A DNA stretch of 64,000 nt from Pseudoflavitalea sp. G-6-1-2 (GTDB lineage: Bacteria; Bacteroidota; Bacteroidia; Chitinophagales; Chitinophagaceae). The translations under genes were made by a program, and so were the position numbers. Shown here in pieces: positions 1 through 8,389 of the stretch. Numbering within the stretch: the stretch's first letter is position 1; every line of letters starts with the position of its first letter. The stretch spans positions 62,001 to 126,000 of the forward strand of contig NZ_JABBGB010000004.1 of assembly GCF_012927185.1 (NCBI RefSeq), read 5' to 3'. The notes beneath the pieces are model-generated. The model saw nothing but the letters and a program-made list of their open reading frames with translations. It made no database searches and had not been told where the DNA came from.

Positions 1-2
1 TC

Positions 3-980
3 AACAGAGATGCGTTGCTGGCCAGCCAGACTGCAGGTGATGTAAGAAAGTTTGCGAAACAGAATACCGGCGCCAGCAAAATAGAGGTGGCTGCCAATGT
101 TTCAAAAGCGTTCTACGATGTACTCGCCACCAAACAACAAATTAAGGTAACGGGCGAAGACATCACGCGACTGGAGCGCAGCCTCAAAGATGCCTTCCAT
201 GGCTATCAGGCAGGCGTAACCGATAAAACAGATTACAAGCGCGCCACTATCGCACTCAACAATACCAAAGCGCTTTTCCAGACAAATAACGAATTGCTGA
301 AGGCCAAGATCGAATACCTGAAAGCGTTGATGGGATATCCTGTGAACGAAACGCTGAACATCAAGTACGATACCCTTCAGATGGAAAGTGAAGTTGTGCT
401 CGATACCCTGCAGGCTGCCAACTACGGAGGCCGTATCGAATACCAGTTGCTCGAAACGCAGTACAAACTGCAACAGGCAAACCTGAAATACAACAAATGG
501 AGTTTCATCCCTAACGTAGCTGCCAATGGCGCTTACAATTTCAATTTCCAGAACGATGAATTCAGCAAGCTCTACAACAAGAACTATCCCAATGCATTTG
601 CAGCGCTCTCTGTAACCGTTCCGATTTTTCAGGGAGGAAAGAGAATTCAGAATATCCGTGCCGCTGAATTTCAGATGCAGCAGATCGAATGGGATATGCT
701 GAGCCTGAAGAACAATATCAATGCAGAGTACTCGCAATCGCTTGCAGCATATAAAAGCAATCTCGCCAGCTATCTGGCGCTGAAAGAGAACCTGGGCCTG
801 GCGCAGGAAGTATATGATGTGATCAATCTCCAGTATCGCTCCGGTGTGAAAACCTATCTGGAAGTGATCACTGCAGAAACAGATCTCCGGTCGGCACGCA
901 TCAATTATTACAATGCATTATACCAGTTGCTGTCGGCCAAGATAGATGTACAAAAAGCATTGGGACAGCTCAATTACTAA
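3..980 (+). CDS. TolC family outer membrane efflux protein (5' end outside window)
   Basis: Outer membrane channel component of a tripartite efflux pump. The reading frame is open to the left edge of the window, so the N-terminus with signal peptide and first repeat is missing. What remains (about 325 residues) is the second half of a TolC-like protein: long amphipathic helices rich in Gln, Ala, Leu and Lys, a beta segment around the motif AALSVTVPIFQGGKR, which is typical of the second barrel hairpin of OEP proteins, and a closing helix with the motif INYYNALYQLLSAKIDVQKALG. It is followed after 43 bp by the membrane fusion protein and then the RND pump, the usual gene set. A TTG at position 15 could be mistaken for a start, but upstream codons continue in frame. 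Confidence 0.93.
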   Translation, partial: NRDALLASQTAGDVRKFAKQNTGASKIEVAANVSKAFYDVLATKQQIKVTGEDITRLERSLKDAFHGYQAGVTDKTDYKRATIALNNTKALFQTNNELLKAKIEYLKALMGYPVNETLNIKYDTLQMESEVVLDTLQAANYGGRIEYQLLETQYKLQQANLKYNKWSFIPNVAANGAYNFNFQNDEFSKLYNKNYPNAFAALSVTVPIFQGGKRIQNIRAAEFQMQQIEWDMLSLKNNINAEYSQSLAAYKSNLASYLALKENLGLAQEVYDVINLQYRSGVKTYLEVITAETDLRSARINYYNALYQLLSAKIDVQKALGQLNY

Positions 981-1023
981 GACGAGACGAAAATTCATTC
1001 AAACACAAACACACACTTTCTAT

Positions 1024-2160
1024 ATGTTGATCCGACAAATTCAGCAATACGTAGGAATCAGTTGTCTGGTAATCATTGCTGCCTGTGGCGGCAATAAACA
1101 GCAGCAACCCGGAGGAATGCCACAAGGGCCCCAGGCTGTGAACGTAACTACATTCCAGGTAGAAGCTACCAGCGCCAGCTACAACGATCTTTATCCTGCC
1201 ACTATCAATGCACTGGAGCAGACGGAGATCCGTCCGCAGGTGAATGGATACATAACAGGCATATTCTTCAAAGATGGCCAGCGCGTTTCAAAAGGACAAA
1301 AACTCTACAGCATCGACCAGCAGGCATATGAGGCAACTTATCAGCAGGCGCAGGCCAATGTTGCCGTACAGGAAGCCAATCTTGTGAAAGCACAGAAAGA
1401 TGCCAACCGCTTTCATGAGCTGGACAAATACGACGCCATTGCCAAGCAACAGGTAGACAATGCAGATGCAGCGCTCGAAGCCGCCAAAAGGCAGGTGGAA
1501 GCAGCCCGCGCCAATGTACGCGCAGTGCAAACCAATGTGCGTTACACCACACTGCTGGCGCCATTCAACGGCACCATCGGCATCTCACTGGTGAAAGTAG
1601 GAACGCCGGTATATGCAGGACAAACCATCCTCAATACCATTTCTTCCAACGATCCCATTGCTGTTGACTTTCCGGTTGATCAAAGCAGCATCTATCAGTT
1701 CACCAAAATGCAGCAGGAAGGCAGCAAAGCGGGCGACACAACATTCAGACTCGCATTCGGGCAGGACATCTATCCTTTCAACGGAAAGATCAGCCTCATC
1801 GATCGCGCTGTTGATCCGCAGACAGGTTCCATCAAAGTGAGACTGGTATTCCCCAATCCGAAAGACATGCTGAAACCCGGAATGACAGGCACGCTCCGCG
1901 TAAACCGCACCAACAGCGATGCCGTAGTGATTCCGCATAAAGCTATCACAGAACAGCTCGGTGAATTCTTCGTATACGTAGTGAATGGAGATAAGGTAAG
2001 TCAGGTTAAAGTGCAGACCGGCCAGGCCATCGGCACCAACCTCATTGTGAAGAGCGGACTGAAACCCGGCGACGTAATTGTAGTGCAGGGTGTTCAGAAC
2101 CTCCGCGAAGGAGCATCCATCAAAGTAGTGCCAGACACTACCGGTCAGAAGAAACCATAA
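1024..2160 (+). CDS. RND efflux periplasmic adaptor (membrane fusion protein)
   Basis: Periplasmic adaptor linking the inner membrane RND pump to the TolC-like channel. The start at 1024 is preferred because it gives a lipoprotein signal peptide ending in the lipobox IIAAC; an in-frame start at 946 would overlap the channel gene and bury that signal. Order of parts: signal peptide and lipid-anchor Cys at about residue 18, a Gln/Pro linker, a lipoyl/barrel-sandwich half (motif EIRPQVNGYITGIFFKDGQRVSKGQ), a helical hairpin of Gln/Ala-rich coiled coil, the second lipoyl half (TTLLAPFNGTIGISLVKVGTPV), a beta-barrel and a C-terminal membrane-proximal domain. Length (378 aa) is normal for the AcrA/MexA group. 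It lies 68 bp before the pump gene on the same strand. The transported drug or compound cannot be read from sequence. Confidence 0.95.
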   Translation: MLIRQIQQYVGISCLVIIAACGGNKQQQPGGMPQGPQAVNVTTFQVEATSASYNDLYPATINALEQTEIRPQVNGYITGIFFKDGQRVSKGQKLYSIDQQAYEATYQQAQANVAVQEANLVKAQKDANRFHELDKYDAIAKQQVDNADAALEAAKRQVEAARANVRAVQTNVRYTTLLAPFNGTIGISLVKVGTPVYAGQTILNTISSNDPIAVDFPVDQSSIYQFTKMQQEGSKAGDTTFRLAFGQDIYPFNGKISLIDRAVDPQTGSIKVRLVFPNPKDMLKPGMTGTLRVNRTNSDAVVIPHKAITEQLGEFFVYVVNGDKVSQVKVQTGQAIGTNLIVKSGLKPGDVIVVQGVQNLREGASIKVVPDTTGQKKP

Positions 2161-2228
2161 GGAATTGTAATTGATAAGCGGATCATGCGACAGCTAAGCT
2201 TCCATGATCCTGGAAAAATGAGAAAACA

Positions 2229-5200
2229 ATGATAGCGGATACTTTTATAAAACGGCCAGTTACTGCCATCGTGATCTCGATAGTGATAGTGCTGGTGGGG
2301 TTGATAGCCCTCACCACCCTGCCGATTGCGCAGTACCCGGATATCACGCCCCCGGCCGTGAGCGTTAGCGCCAACTTCACCGGGTCGGATGCCGAAACCA
2401 TCGAGCAGACCACTACCACGGCCATCGAAACGCAGATCAACGGTACACCCGGCATGAGCTATATTTCCAGTAACAGCACCAGCGCCGGACAATCGAGCGT
2501 GAACGTTACTTTCGATATCGGCACCAATATCGACATCGCAGCCCTCGACGTACAGAACCGTGTGAGTGTTGCCGAACCTACCCTCCCCGATGTGGTGAAG
2601 AGACTGGGTGTAGTGGTGAGAAAACGTAACCCCAGCATTATGATGGTAATGGCGCTGTACTCACCCAATGGTACACACGATGCTACCTTCCTGGGCAACT
2701 ACGCCAATATCTACGTTAAAGATGCCCTCCTTCGTGTGAAAGGGGTGGGTGATATCACTTCATTAGGAGATGATTTCTCCATGCGTATCTGGCTCAATCC
2801 CGATAAGCTCGCCAACCTGAAACTCACGCCCAACGAAGTAATGGCCGCACTCGCTGAACAGAACCTGCAGGTGGCAGGTGGTACCATCGGTGGTAATCCT
2901 CAGCCTAAAACGCAGACATTCGAATACAGCGTGCTCACCAACAGCCGCCTCAACCGTGTGGGCGACTTTGAAAATATCATCGTAAGAAGCAATCCTGCAC
3001 AGGGTTCTATCGTATACCTGAAAGATATCGCCCGTGTTGAACTGGCGAAATTCAACTATGGCTTCAACGCCTACGTGAACGGCAAACGCGCCGCTTTCAT
3101 GCTGGTGTATCAGGCTCCCGGCGCCAATGCCCTCGATACCTACGAAGGCATTATCAAAGCGCTGGACAAACTGAAAGAATCATTCCCTAAAGACGTCGAT
3201 TATACCTCTCCGTTCGAAACGGTTTCTGTGGTGAAGGTATCTATAAATGAGGTGATCCATACATTGGTGGAAGCCTTGCTGCTGGTAACGCTGGTGGTAT
3301 TCATCTTCCTTCAGAACTGGCGCGCTACCATCATTCCGATACTGGCGATCCCGGTTTCGATAATCGGTACATTCATCTTCTTCATACCACTCGATTTCAC
3401 CATCAATACACTTACACTCTTCGGCTTCGTACTCGCCATCGGTATTGTGGTGGATGATGCCATCGTTGTGGTGGAAGCGGTGCAGCACTATATCGATCAC
3501 GAAGGACTATCGCCGAAAGAGGCAACCATGGCCGCGATGAAGGATATCTCCGCGCCGGTAGTGGCCATCGCACTGATCCTTGCCGCGGTATTCGTTCCGG
3601 TAGGTTTTGTACCGGGTATCGTAGGGCGATTGTATCAGCAGTTCGCCATCACTATTGCGATATCGGTGCTGCTCTCGGCCTTTGTGGCGTTATCGCTCAC
3701 ACCGGCCCTGTGTATCCTGCTGCTCAAACACTCCAAAGGAGAGAACGATAAAAAGAACTGGCTCGAAAAATTCTTCGCAGCCTTCAACAGGTGGTTCGAT
3801 CGCGTGAGCACCAAATACACACGCGGTGTAGGCAAATGGATCAAAGGCACTCCATACGTACTGGTGATGCTGGTATGTTTGTTTGTGGGACTCTTCTTCC
3901 TCTTCCAGAAAAAACCATCAGGATTTATTCCTACGGAAGATGAAGGAAGACTTTTCGTAACCTACGAAATGCCCGAAGCAACTTCCACTACACGAAGTGT
4001 GGCCATGCTCGACACCATTATGGCCCGCCTCCTGAAGATGCCCGCTGTAAAAGGCGTGGGTGGTGTAGCCGGATTGAACGCCATCAGCTTCTCCAACAAA
4101 TCGAACATGGGTACCGTGTTCGTATCACTGAAAGATTGGGAGCAGCGTAAAGACAAAAAAGACCACGTAACCGGTGTGATCGGACAGATCATGGGAGGCA
4201 TGGCTGATCTGAAAGAGGCGAGGATCCTCGCTATCGCGCCACCGGCCATTCCGGGCCTTGGGCAGACAGCCGGTTTTACGTTTGAATTGCAACAGACCAC
4301 CAGTACCGATAATATTCAGCAGTTTGAAGCGGTGGCCAGAAAATTCCTCGGAGCTGTGAACCAGCGCCCGGAAATAGCCATGGCTTACACCTTCTTCAAT
4401 ACCAGAACGCCGAGCTACAAAGTGAATGTAGATCGTGAGAAAGCCAAGAAGCTGGGCGTGGCAGTGAACGATGTGTACAGCACTATGAGTACCTTGCTCG
4501 GTAGCTCGTATGTGAACGACTTCAACATTTACGGAAGAAACTTCCGTGTGATGGCGCAGGCCGACAGCAGCTTCCGATCAACACTCGAAAACCTCGGCAG
4601 TTATTTTGTGCGAAACAATCAGGGCAATATGGTGCCGCTGAGCTCGCTCATCACTTCGCAGGTGGTGGAAGCGCCCGCTGTGATTTCGCATTACAATATC
4701 TATCGTTCGATCGAGATCAACGGATCGCCCAAGCCAGGATTCAGTTCCGGTCAGGCTATCAAGGCGCTGCAGGAAGTGGCTGCACAGACACTGCCTGCAG
4801 GTTATGGGTATGATTTCTCCGGTCTGAGCCGTGAGGAGATCAAAGCCGGAAGCAGCACGGTCACCATCTTCATGGTATCGATCATATTCGTATTCCTCTT
4901 CCTGGCTGCATTGTATGAGAGCTGGAGTATTCCGTTCTCAGTATTGTTTGCAGTACCGATCGGGGCATTCGGATCGATCCTCACACTTACCTTCTTACCC
5001 AACCTGAGCAATAACGTGTATGCACAGATCGGTCTGATCACTTTGATTGGTCTGTCGGCGAAGAACGCGATATTGATTGTAGAGTTTGCGAAAGAACGGG
5101 TGGATCGCGGTATGGATATTCTGCACGCGACATTGCAGGCGGTGCAGCTTCGTTTGCGTCCGATCATCATGACCTCACTGGCGTTCATTCTCGGCGTACT

Positions 5201-5417
5201 GCCGCTGGCATTCTCATCTGGTGCGGGTTCCGAGGCACGTAAGACAATCGGCTGGACCGTATTCGGAGGTATGCTTGCCGCAACCACGCTGGCCATCTTT
5301 GTGGTGCCGGTGCTGTTTGTACTGATCACTAAATTATCATTCGGAAAGAATTTGAAGAAGTTACAGCAGAAAAGAGAGGAAGAAGCGAACATAGACAGGA
5401 ATATTCAGCAGGGATAG
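2229..5417 (+). CDS. RND multidrug efflux pump, HAE1 (AcrB/MexB) family
   Basis: Inner membrane proton-driven transporter of the tripartite pump. At 1062 residues it is full length for the hydrophobe/amphiphile efflux family. The N-terminal cytoplasmic stretch MIADTFIKRPV and first membrane helix are typical, followed by a large periplasmic porter domain, six helices, a second porter domain and six more helices. The proton-relay acidic pair is visible at about residues 409-410 (motif IGIVVDDAIVVVEAV) and the relay lysine in helix 10 (motif LIGLSAKNAILIVEFAK). It is the last gene of the operon and is followed by a strong terminator. No TetR-type regulator lies in the window; one may be upstream of the left edge. 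Confidence 0.96.
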   Translation: MIADTFIKRPVTAIVISIVIVLVGLIALTTLPIAQYPDITPPAVSVSANFTGSDAETIEQTTTTAIETQINGTPGMSYISSNSTSAGQSSVNVTFDIGTNIDIAALDVQNRVSVAEPTLPDVVKRLGVVVRKRNPSIMMVMALYSPNGTHDATFLGNYANIYVKDALLRVKGVGDITSLGDDFSMRIWLNPDKLANLKLTPNEVMAALAEQNLQVAGGTIGGNPQPKTQTFEYSVLTNSRLNRVGDFENIIVRSNPAQGSIVYLKDIARVELAKFNYGFNAYVNGKRAAFMLVYQAPGANALDTYEGIIKALDKLKESFPKDVDYTSPFETVSVVKVSINEVIHTLVEALLLVTLVVFIFLQNWRATIIPILAIPVSIIGTFIFFIPLDFTINTLTLFGFVLAIGIVVDDAIVVVEAVQHYIDHEGLSPKEATMAAMKDISAPVVAIALILAAVFVPVGFVPGIVGRLYQQFAITIAISVLLSAFVALSLTPALCILLLKHSKGENDKKNWLEKFFAAFNRWFDRVSTKYTRGVGKWIKGTPYVLVMLVCLFVGLFFLFQKKPSGFIPTEDEGRLFVTYEMPEATSTTRSVAMLDTIMARLLKMPAVKGVGGVAGLNAISFSNKSNMGTVFVSLKDWEQRKDKKDHVTGVIGQIMGGMADLKEARILAIAPPAIPGLGQTAGFTFELQQTTSTDNIQQFEAVARKFLGAVNQRPEIAMAYTFFNTRTPSYKVNVDREKAKKLGVAVNDVYSTMSTLLGSSYVNDFNIYGRNFRVMAQADSSFRSTLENLGSYFVRNNQGNMVPLSSLITSQVVEAPAVISHYNIYRSIEINGSPKPGFSSGQAIKALQEVAAQTLPAGYGYDFSGLSREEIKAGSSTVTIFMVSIIFVFLFLAALYESWSIPFSVLFAVPIGAFGSILTLTFLPNLSNNVYAQIGLITLIGLSAKNAILIVEFAKERVDRGMDILHATLQAVQLRLRPIIMTSLAFILGVLPLAFSSGAGSEARKTIGWTVFGGMLAATTLAIFVVPVLFVLITKLSFGKNLKKLQQKREEEANIDRNIQQG

Positions 5418-5444
5418 GATTTGCTAATCCATCAACTATAAGGG

Positions 5445-5473
5445 GCGTACCGCATGCGGTGCGCTCTTTTTTT
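5445..5473 (+). terminator. Rho-independent terminator of the efflux operon
   Basis: A GC-rich hairpin with a 9 bp stem (gcgtaccgc / gcggtgcgc, one G-T pair) and a two-base centre is followed directly by tctttttttg. It lies 28 bp after the stop codon of the RND pump. Confidence 0.85.
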
Positions 5474-5525
5474 GTGGGATGTTGAACGCAATATTTGAGG
5501 ACGGATTTTTGTTGAAGGTCGTTTA

Positions 5526-5673
5526 CTGCAAAGGGTTATCCGGACAGTCCGCGAAATGTGCCGGGCAGCGTTGTGTCTCCGATGGGCTTTGGGAATGGAG
5601 GATTAAGCTGCAGGGCTATTCCGGGCTTTTGCGCAACACATTTCAAGGTCCGTGTCCGGATAACCCTTTGCAG
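5526..5673. repeat. 148 bp inverted-repeat element with perfect 21 bp ends
   Basis: The outermost 21 bases at 5526-5546 and 5653-5673 are exact reverse complements (they begin ctgcaaaggg and end ccctttgcag). Inside, gaaatgtg pairs with cacatttc, and further patches (ccggg/cccgg, gggctttggga-like) pair less well, so the whole element could fold into one long imperfect hairpin. There is no coding sequence inside. It resembles a MITE- or REP-like intergenic repeat, but copy number in the genome cannot be judged from this window, where no second copy was seen. No clear target-site duplication is visible at the ends. Confidence 0.75.
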
Positions 5674-5724
5674 CAGGTCGCTGAATGTGCGTGTTTGAAT
5701 GATGTTACTTTTAAGGCTGTGCGA

Positions 5725-5808
5725 TTACAAAAAAGAATGCCCGCAGTGGAAACTGCAGGCATTATACCCATAACAACAATTGCTGGCCAGCAGCAATATT
5801 TTCATCAT
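5725..5808 (-). CDS. Possible 27-residue Cys-rich leader-like peptide (doubtful)
   Basis: An open frame of 27 codons starting with two Met codons, MMKILLLASNCCYGYNACS and ending HCGHSFL. It has a Lys-plus-hydrophobic start like a signal peptide and four Cys. A terminator-like hairpin with a T-run lies within its last third, so the ORF and terminator overlap. It could be a tiny regulatory peptide, but it could equally be the 5' remnant of a lost exported-protein gene, or chance. No homologue is recognised. Confidence 0.2.
   Translation of the reverse strand: MMKILLLASNCCYGYNACSFHCGHSFL
5729..5763 (-). terminator. Terminator-like hairpin, minus strand
   Basis: On the minus strand aatgcctgcagt, a ttcc loop and actgcgggcatt form a 12-position stem with one G-T pair, followed by c and six T. 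It could end a transcript of about 100 nt starting near 5850, or trailing readthrough from the DUF4256 gene 310 bp upstream. Confidence 0.55.
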
Positions 5809-5837
5809 ATGTAGAGAGCGTTTCGCTCTTGAAATAA

Positions 5838-5860
5838 TAGTCTACTAATTTTGTAGACTA
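5838..5860. promoter_or_regulatory. Perfect 8 bp dyad enclosing a -7 box (operator-like)
   Basis: Arms tagtctac and gtagacta are exact reverse complements separated by seven bases. On the plus strand the centre plus the first base of the right arm reads taattttg, an exact match to the Bacteroidota -7 consensus TAnnTTTG. A TTG lies 14 bases upstream, closer than the usual 17-23. A dyad over a promoter suggests repressor control. BlaI/MecI-type repressors use dyads of this kind, but no such gene is present here. No gene starts downstream on the plus strand before 6959. Confidence 0.45.
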
Positions 5861-6028
5861 AAGATACGGAGCATTTGCTTACCAGAAAAATATTGTCGGG
5901 AAAAATGCTGATATTTTTTTTCGGGCAGCTTGGGGAGTGTATGCCGTAAGCACATCCGATCAGCTGAAATACAAATGGGGATTGACTTTCATCCATCCCC
6001 ATCTCATAGTATTCAGGTCTTTATGCAG

Positions 6029-6050
6029 GTATTGCGGCAAGCCGCAATAC
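6029..6050. terminator. Perfect 10 bp stem hairpin after the DUF4256 gene
   Basis: gtattgcggc and gccgcaatac flank two bases. It sits 22 bp beyond the DUF4256 stop codon on the minus strand. There is no strong T-run, so it may stabilise a 3' end rather than terminate on its own. Confidence 0.4.
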
Positions 6051-6071
6051 TGTTGGTTTATTTCAGCGCCT

Positions 6072-6641
6072 CTACACTTTCAGTAATCCTCTGAAAGACC
6101 TCGATGCATAGTAAGAATCCGCGCCATTGTGATACAGAAAAACATGATCGTATCGCTTGTCGCAGAAAAGCGCACCTCCCAGCTTTCTGATCGCTGCCGG
6201 AGTTTCGATCCAACTCGAAGTTTTTGTATCGAAGCTGCCCAGTTTTTGCAAAGCACGGTACTCTTCTTCGTTGAGCATCTTAATGCCCATTTCATCAGCC
6301 ATGTTCACCGCACTGTCTTCAGGTTTATGTTGCTTTCTCGCTTCCAATGCTTCGTGATCATAACAGATACTCCGTCGTCCTTTGGGCGTTTCAGCTGAAC
6401 AATCGCAGAAAATATACTCCCCCGTTTTCTTATCATACCCTATCACATCCGGCTCACCTTCGGTGGCTTCCATTTGGTGGATCGACCAGAGCTTTTCTGA
6501 ATGCGCTTCGAGCTTTTTCAGTACGTCTGCCCATTCAATTCCTTTATGCCGGTTCTTGTTTTTATCGAATCGCGCCTGAAGGGTTTTGAGCAGTTCGTTG
6601 CGTTGTTCAGCGGACAACTTACGTGTTGTTGTTTTGGCCAT
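6072..6641 (-). CDS. DUF4256 domain-containing protein
   Basis: A 189-residue soluble protein without signal peptide or membrane segment. It matches what I know of the DUF4256 family along its length: an N-terminal helix with LLKTLQARFDKNKNRHKGIEW, the stretch GEPDVIGYDKKTGEYIFCDCSAETPKGRRSI (quoted in parts: GEPDVIGYD, then FCDCSAETPKGRRS), and a C-terminal FLYHNGADSYYASRSFRG. The biochemical role of this family is not known to me. The Cys pair in CDCS and conserved Asp/Glu could be functional, but that is speculation. It is a single-gene unit with its own -7-like box upstream. Confidence 0.85.
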   Translation of the reverse strand: MAKTTTRKLSAEQRNELLKTLQARFDKNKNRHKGIEWADVLKKLEAHSEKLWSIHQMEATEGEPDVIGYDKKTGEYIFCDCSAETPKGRRSICYDHEALEARKQHKPEDSAVNMADEMGIKMLNEEEYRALQKLGSFDTKTSSWIETPAAIRKLGGALFCDKRYDHVFLYHNGADSYYASRSFRGLLKV

Positions 6642-6958
6642 GATGTTGATTTTTGGGTAAACAGGAACTTGTTTTGTTGCGTAGCTACCTGACTACAAAT
6701 ATAGGGCCAGCCATTGAATGCTTTCCGGATTCTTTCCTGTAAAACACCGGCATCCGGCCCGGATTATATGTTTCGCACCCCCACCCCAATTCAAAATAAT
6801 TGATTACATTTATTAACAGGTATATCAAACGGTTACAAGCAACTCCCGCTCTGCTCTGCAATTTTTCCGAAACAAAGTTCAGGTCATCATCAGTAATACT
6901 CCCCTGCCCGTACCGCAGTACGATACTCTATTGCATTTATCCATTCAAACATATTCTC
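6642..6958. other. Divergent intergenic region between DUF4256 gene and aspA
   Basis: 317 bp between divergent starts. It contains the DUF4256 -7 box (6696-6703). For aspA the best -7-like match is tatgtttc at 6767-6774 (seven of eight), which would imply a leader of about 180 nt. An open frame runs from 6800 into aspA, but its N-terminal 53 residues look non-coding. No hairpin or riboswitch-like structure was recognised. Confidence 0.5.
6696..6703 (-). promoter_or_regulatory. -7 box (tatatttg) for the DUF4256 gene
   Basis: Exact TAnnTTTG match on the minus strand, 55 bp before the ATG. No TTG at the expected upstream distance is obvious. Confidence 0.45.
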
Positions 6959-8371
6959 ATGAGCAAAAATTTCAGGAAGGAACACGATTTCCTTGGAGAA
7001 AAACAAGTACCCAATAGCGCATACTACGGCGTTCAGACCCTGCGGGCCAAAGAGAACTTCGATATTACCGGCATTCCATTGAGCAATGAACCCCTGTTCA
7101 TCAAAGCATTCGGTTATGTAAAGAAAGCAGCCGCCCTTGCCAACAAAGACTCCGGTGTGCTGGATAAAAAAATTACAGAAGCCATCGTGTACGCCTGCGA
7201 TGAACTGATCGCAGGAAAATACGTGGACCAGTTCATCAGCGATCTCATTCAGGGTGGGGCCGGAACCAGCACCAATATGAATGCGAATGAAGTGATCGCA
7301 AATATTGGTCTCGAATACATGGGTTATGCCAAGGGCGATTACGAACACCTCCATCCCAACAACCACGTAAACTGCTCACAATCCACTAACGACGCCTATC
7401 CTACTGCATTCCGCATAGCGCTGTACTTCATCATCAACGACTTTACAGCAGCATTGACAAGATTGCAGCAGTCGTTCCTCAAAAAAGGAAAATCATTCAA
7501 AGATGTACTGAAGATGGGCCGCACCCAATTGCAGGACGCCGTTCCCATGACGCTCGGTCAGGAGTTCAATGCCTTCGCCACTACCATCGGGGAAGATGTG
7601 CAGCGCATGAAAGAAGTGCAGCTACTGATCACCGAAATAAATATGGGAGCCACTGCCATCGGAACCGGTGTGAACGCTCCAAAAGGCTACGCAGAAAAAT
7701 GCGTAAAACATCTCGCCAAAGCCAGCAAAGTGCCCGTGAAGCTCGCAGCAGATCTTATCGAAGCCACTTACGATACCGGCGCTTATGTTCAGCTCAGCGG
7801 CACCATGAAACGTTGTGCAGTTAAGCTCAGCAAGATCTGCAACGATCTCCGGCTGCTCAGCAGCGGCCCGCGTTGCGGATTGCAGGAGATCAATCTTCCA
7901 CCCATGCAGCCAGGTTCGAGCATCATGCCCGGAAAAGTGAATCCCGTGATCCCCGAAGCAGTTAACCAAACCTGCTTCTACGTGATCGGTGCAGATCTCA
8001 CAGTAACCATGGCTGCTGAAGCCGGACAACTGCAACTCAACGTGATGGAACCCGTGATCGGTTTCTCGCTCTTCACATCACTCAAATACCTCACACGCGC
8101 CTGCGATATGCTTCGCGAGAAATGTGTGGACGGCATCACTGCCAATAAAGAACGTACCAAAGAAATGGTGATGCACAGCATCGGAATAGTTACACAACTC
8201 AACCCCATACTGGGTTATGAGAAATCTGCCGATATCGCCAAAGAAGCGCTCAAAACCGGAAAATCCATTCATGATATCGTAGTGAAAGAAAGAAAACTCA
8301 TCACACAGAAAAAATGGGATGAGATCTACAGCATCGAAAATCTCATCAATCCGAAATTCATCAATCAGTAA
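6959..8371 (+). CDS. aspA: Aspartate ammonia-lyase
   Basis: Cytosolic enzyme of the fumarase/aspartase superfamily that converts L-aspartate reversibly to fumarate and ammonia. The start at 6959 gives MSKNFRKEHDFLGEKQVP, the normal N-terminus, and a 470-residue protein of standard length. Diagnostic motifs: GAGTSTNMNANEVIANIGLE (aspartase rather than fumarase form), the NCSQSTNDAYPTA region, and the superfamily signature GSSIMPGKVNP with the flexible catalytic Ser loop. It is followed after 18 bp by a C4-dicarboxylate antiporter gene, which supports aspartase over fumarase: the pair would import aspartate, deaminate it and export fumarate or succinate, as in the aspA-dcuA pair of enterobacteria. 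Confidence 0.94.
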   Translation: MSKNFRKEHDFLGEKQVPNSAYYGVQTLRAKENFDITGIPLSNEPLFIKAFGYVKKAAALANKDSGVLDKKITEAIVYACDELIAGKYVDQFISDLIQGGAGTSTNMNANEVIANIGLEYMGYAKGDYEHLHPNNHVNCSQSTNDAYPTAFRIALYFIINDFTAALTRLQQSFLKKGKSFKDVLKMGRTQLQDAVPMTLGQEFNAFATTIGEDVQRMKEVQLLITEINMGATAIGTGVNAPKGYAEKCVKHLAKASKVPVKLAADLIEATYDTGAYVQLSGTMKRCAVKLSKICNDLRLLSSGPRCGLQEINLPPMQPGSSIMPGKVNPVIPEAVNQTCFYVIGADLTVTMAAEAGQLQLNVMEPVIGFSLFTSLKYLTRACDMLREKCVDGITANKERTKEMVMHSIGIVTQLNPILGYEKSADIAKEALKTGKSIHDIVVKERKLITQKKWDEIYSIENLINPKFINQ

Positions 8372-8389
8372 TCCAATACCTCACTGCCT

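Larger units (their letters stand above)
5418..6071. other. Gene-poor 654 bp interval with inverted repeat and decayed-looking regulatory sequence
   Basis: Between the efflux operon and the DUF4256 gene there is no convincing protein gene. In order it holds the operon terminator, a 148 bp inverted-repeat element (5526-5673), a minus-strand mini-ORF with an internal terminator-like hairpin (5725-5808), a short hairpin (5815-5829), an 8 bp dyad enclosing a plus-strand -7-like box (5838-5860), and a perfect 10 bp stem hairpin (6029-6050). A 111-codon open frame at 5479-5814 runs straight through the inverted repeat and has no family resemblance, so I do not treat it as a gene. Confidence 0.7.

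Noticed and set aside
5479-5814. 111-codon plus-strand frame
   Set aside because: It runs straight through the 148 bp inverted repeat and the minus-strand terminator hairpin, and its product has no domain-like pattern.
5838-5860. Cas12a-like CRISPR repeat because of the gtagac-containing stem
   Set aside because: Only one copy, no spacer periodicity and no cas gene in the window.
6800-6958. N-terminal extension of aspartate ammonia-lyase
   Set aside because: The 53 extra residues have no likeness to the family; the ATG at 6959 gives the normal N-terminus.
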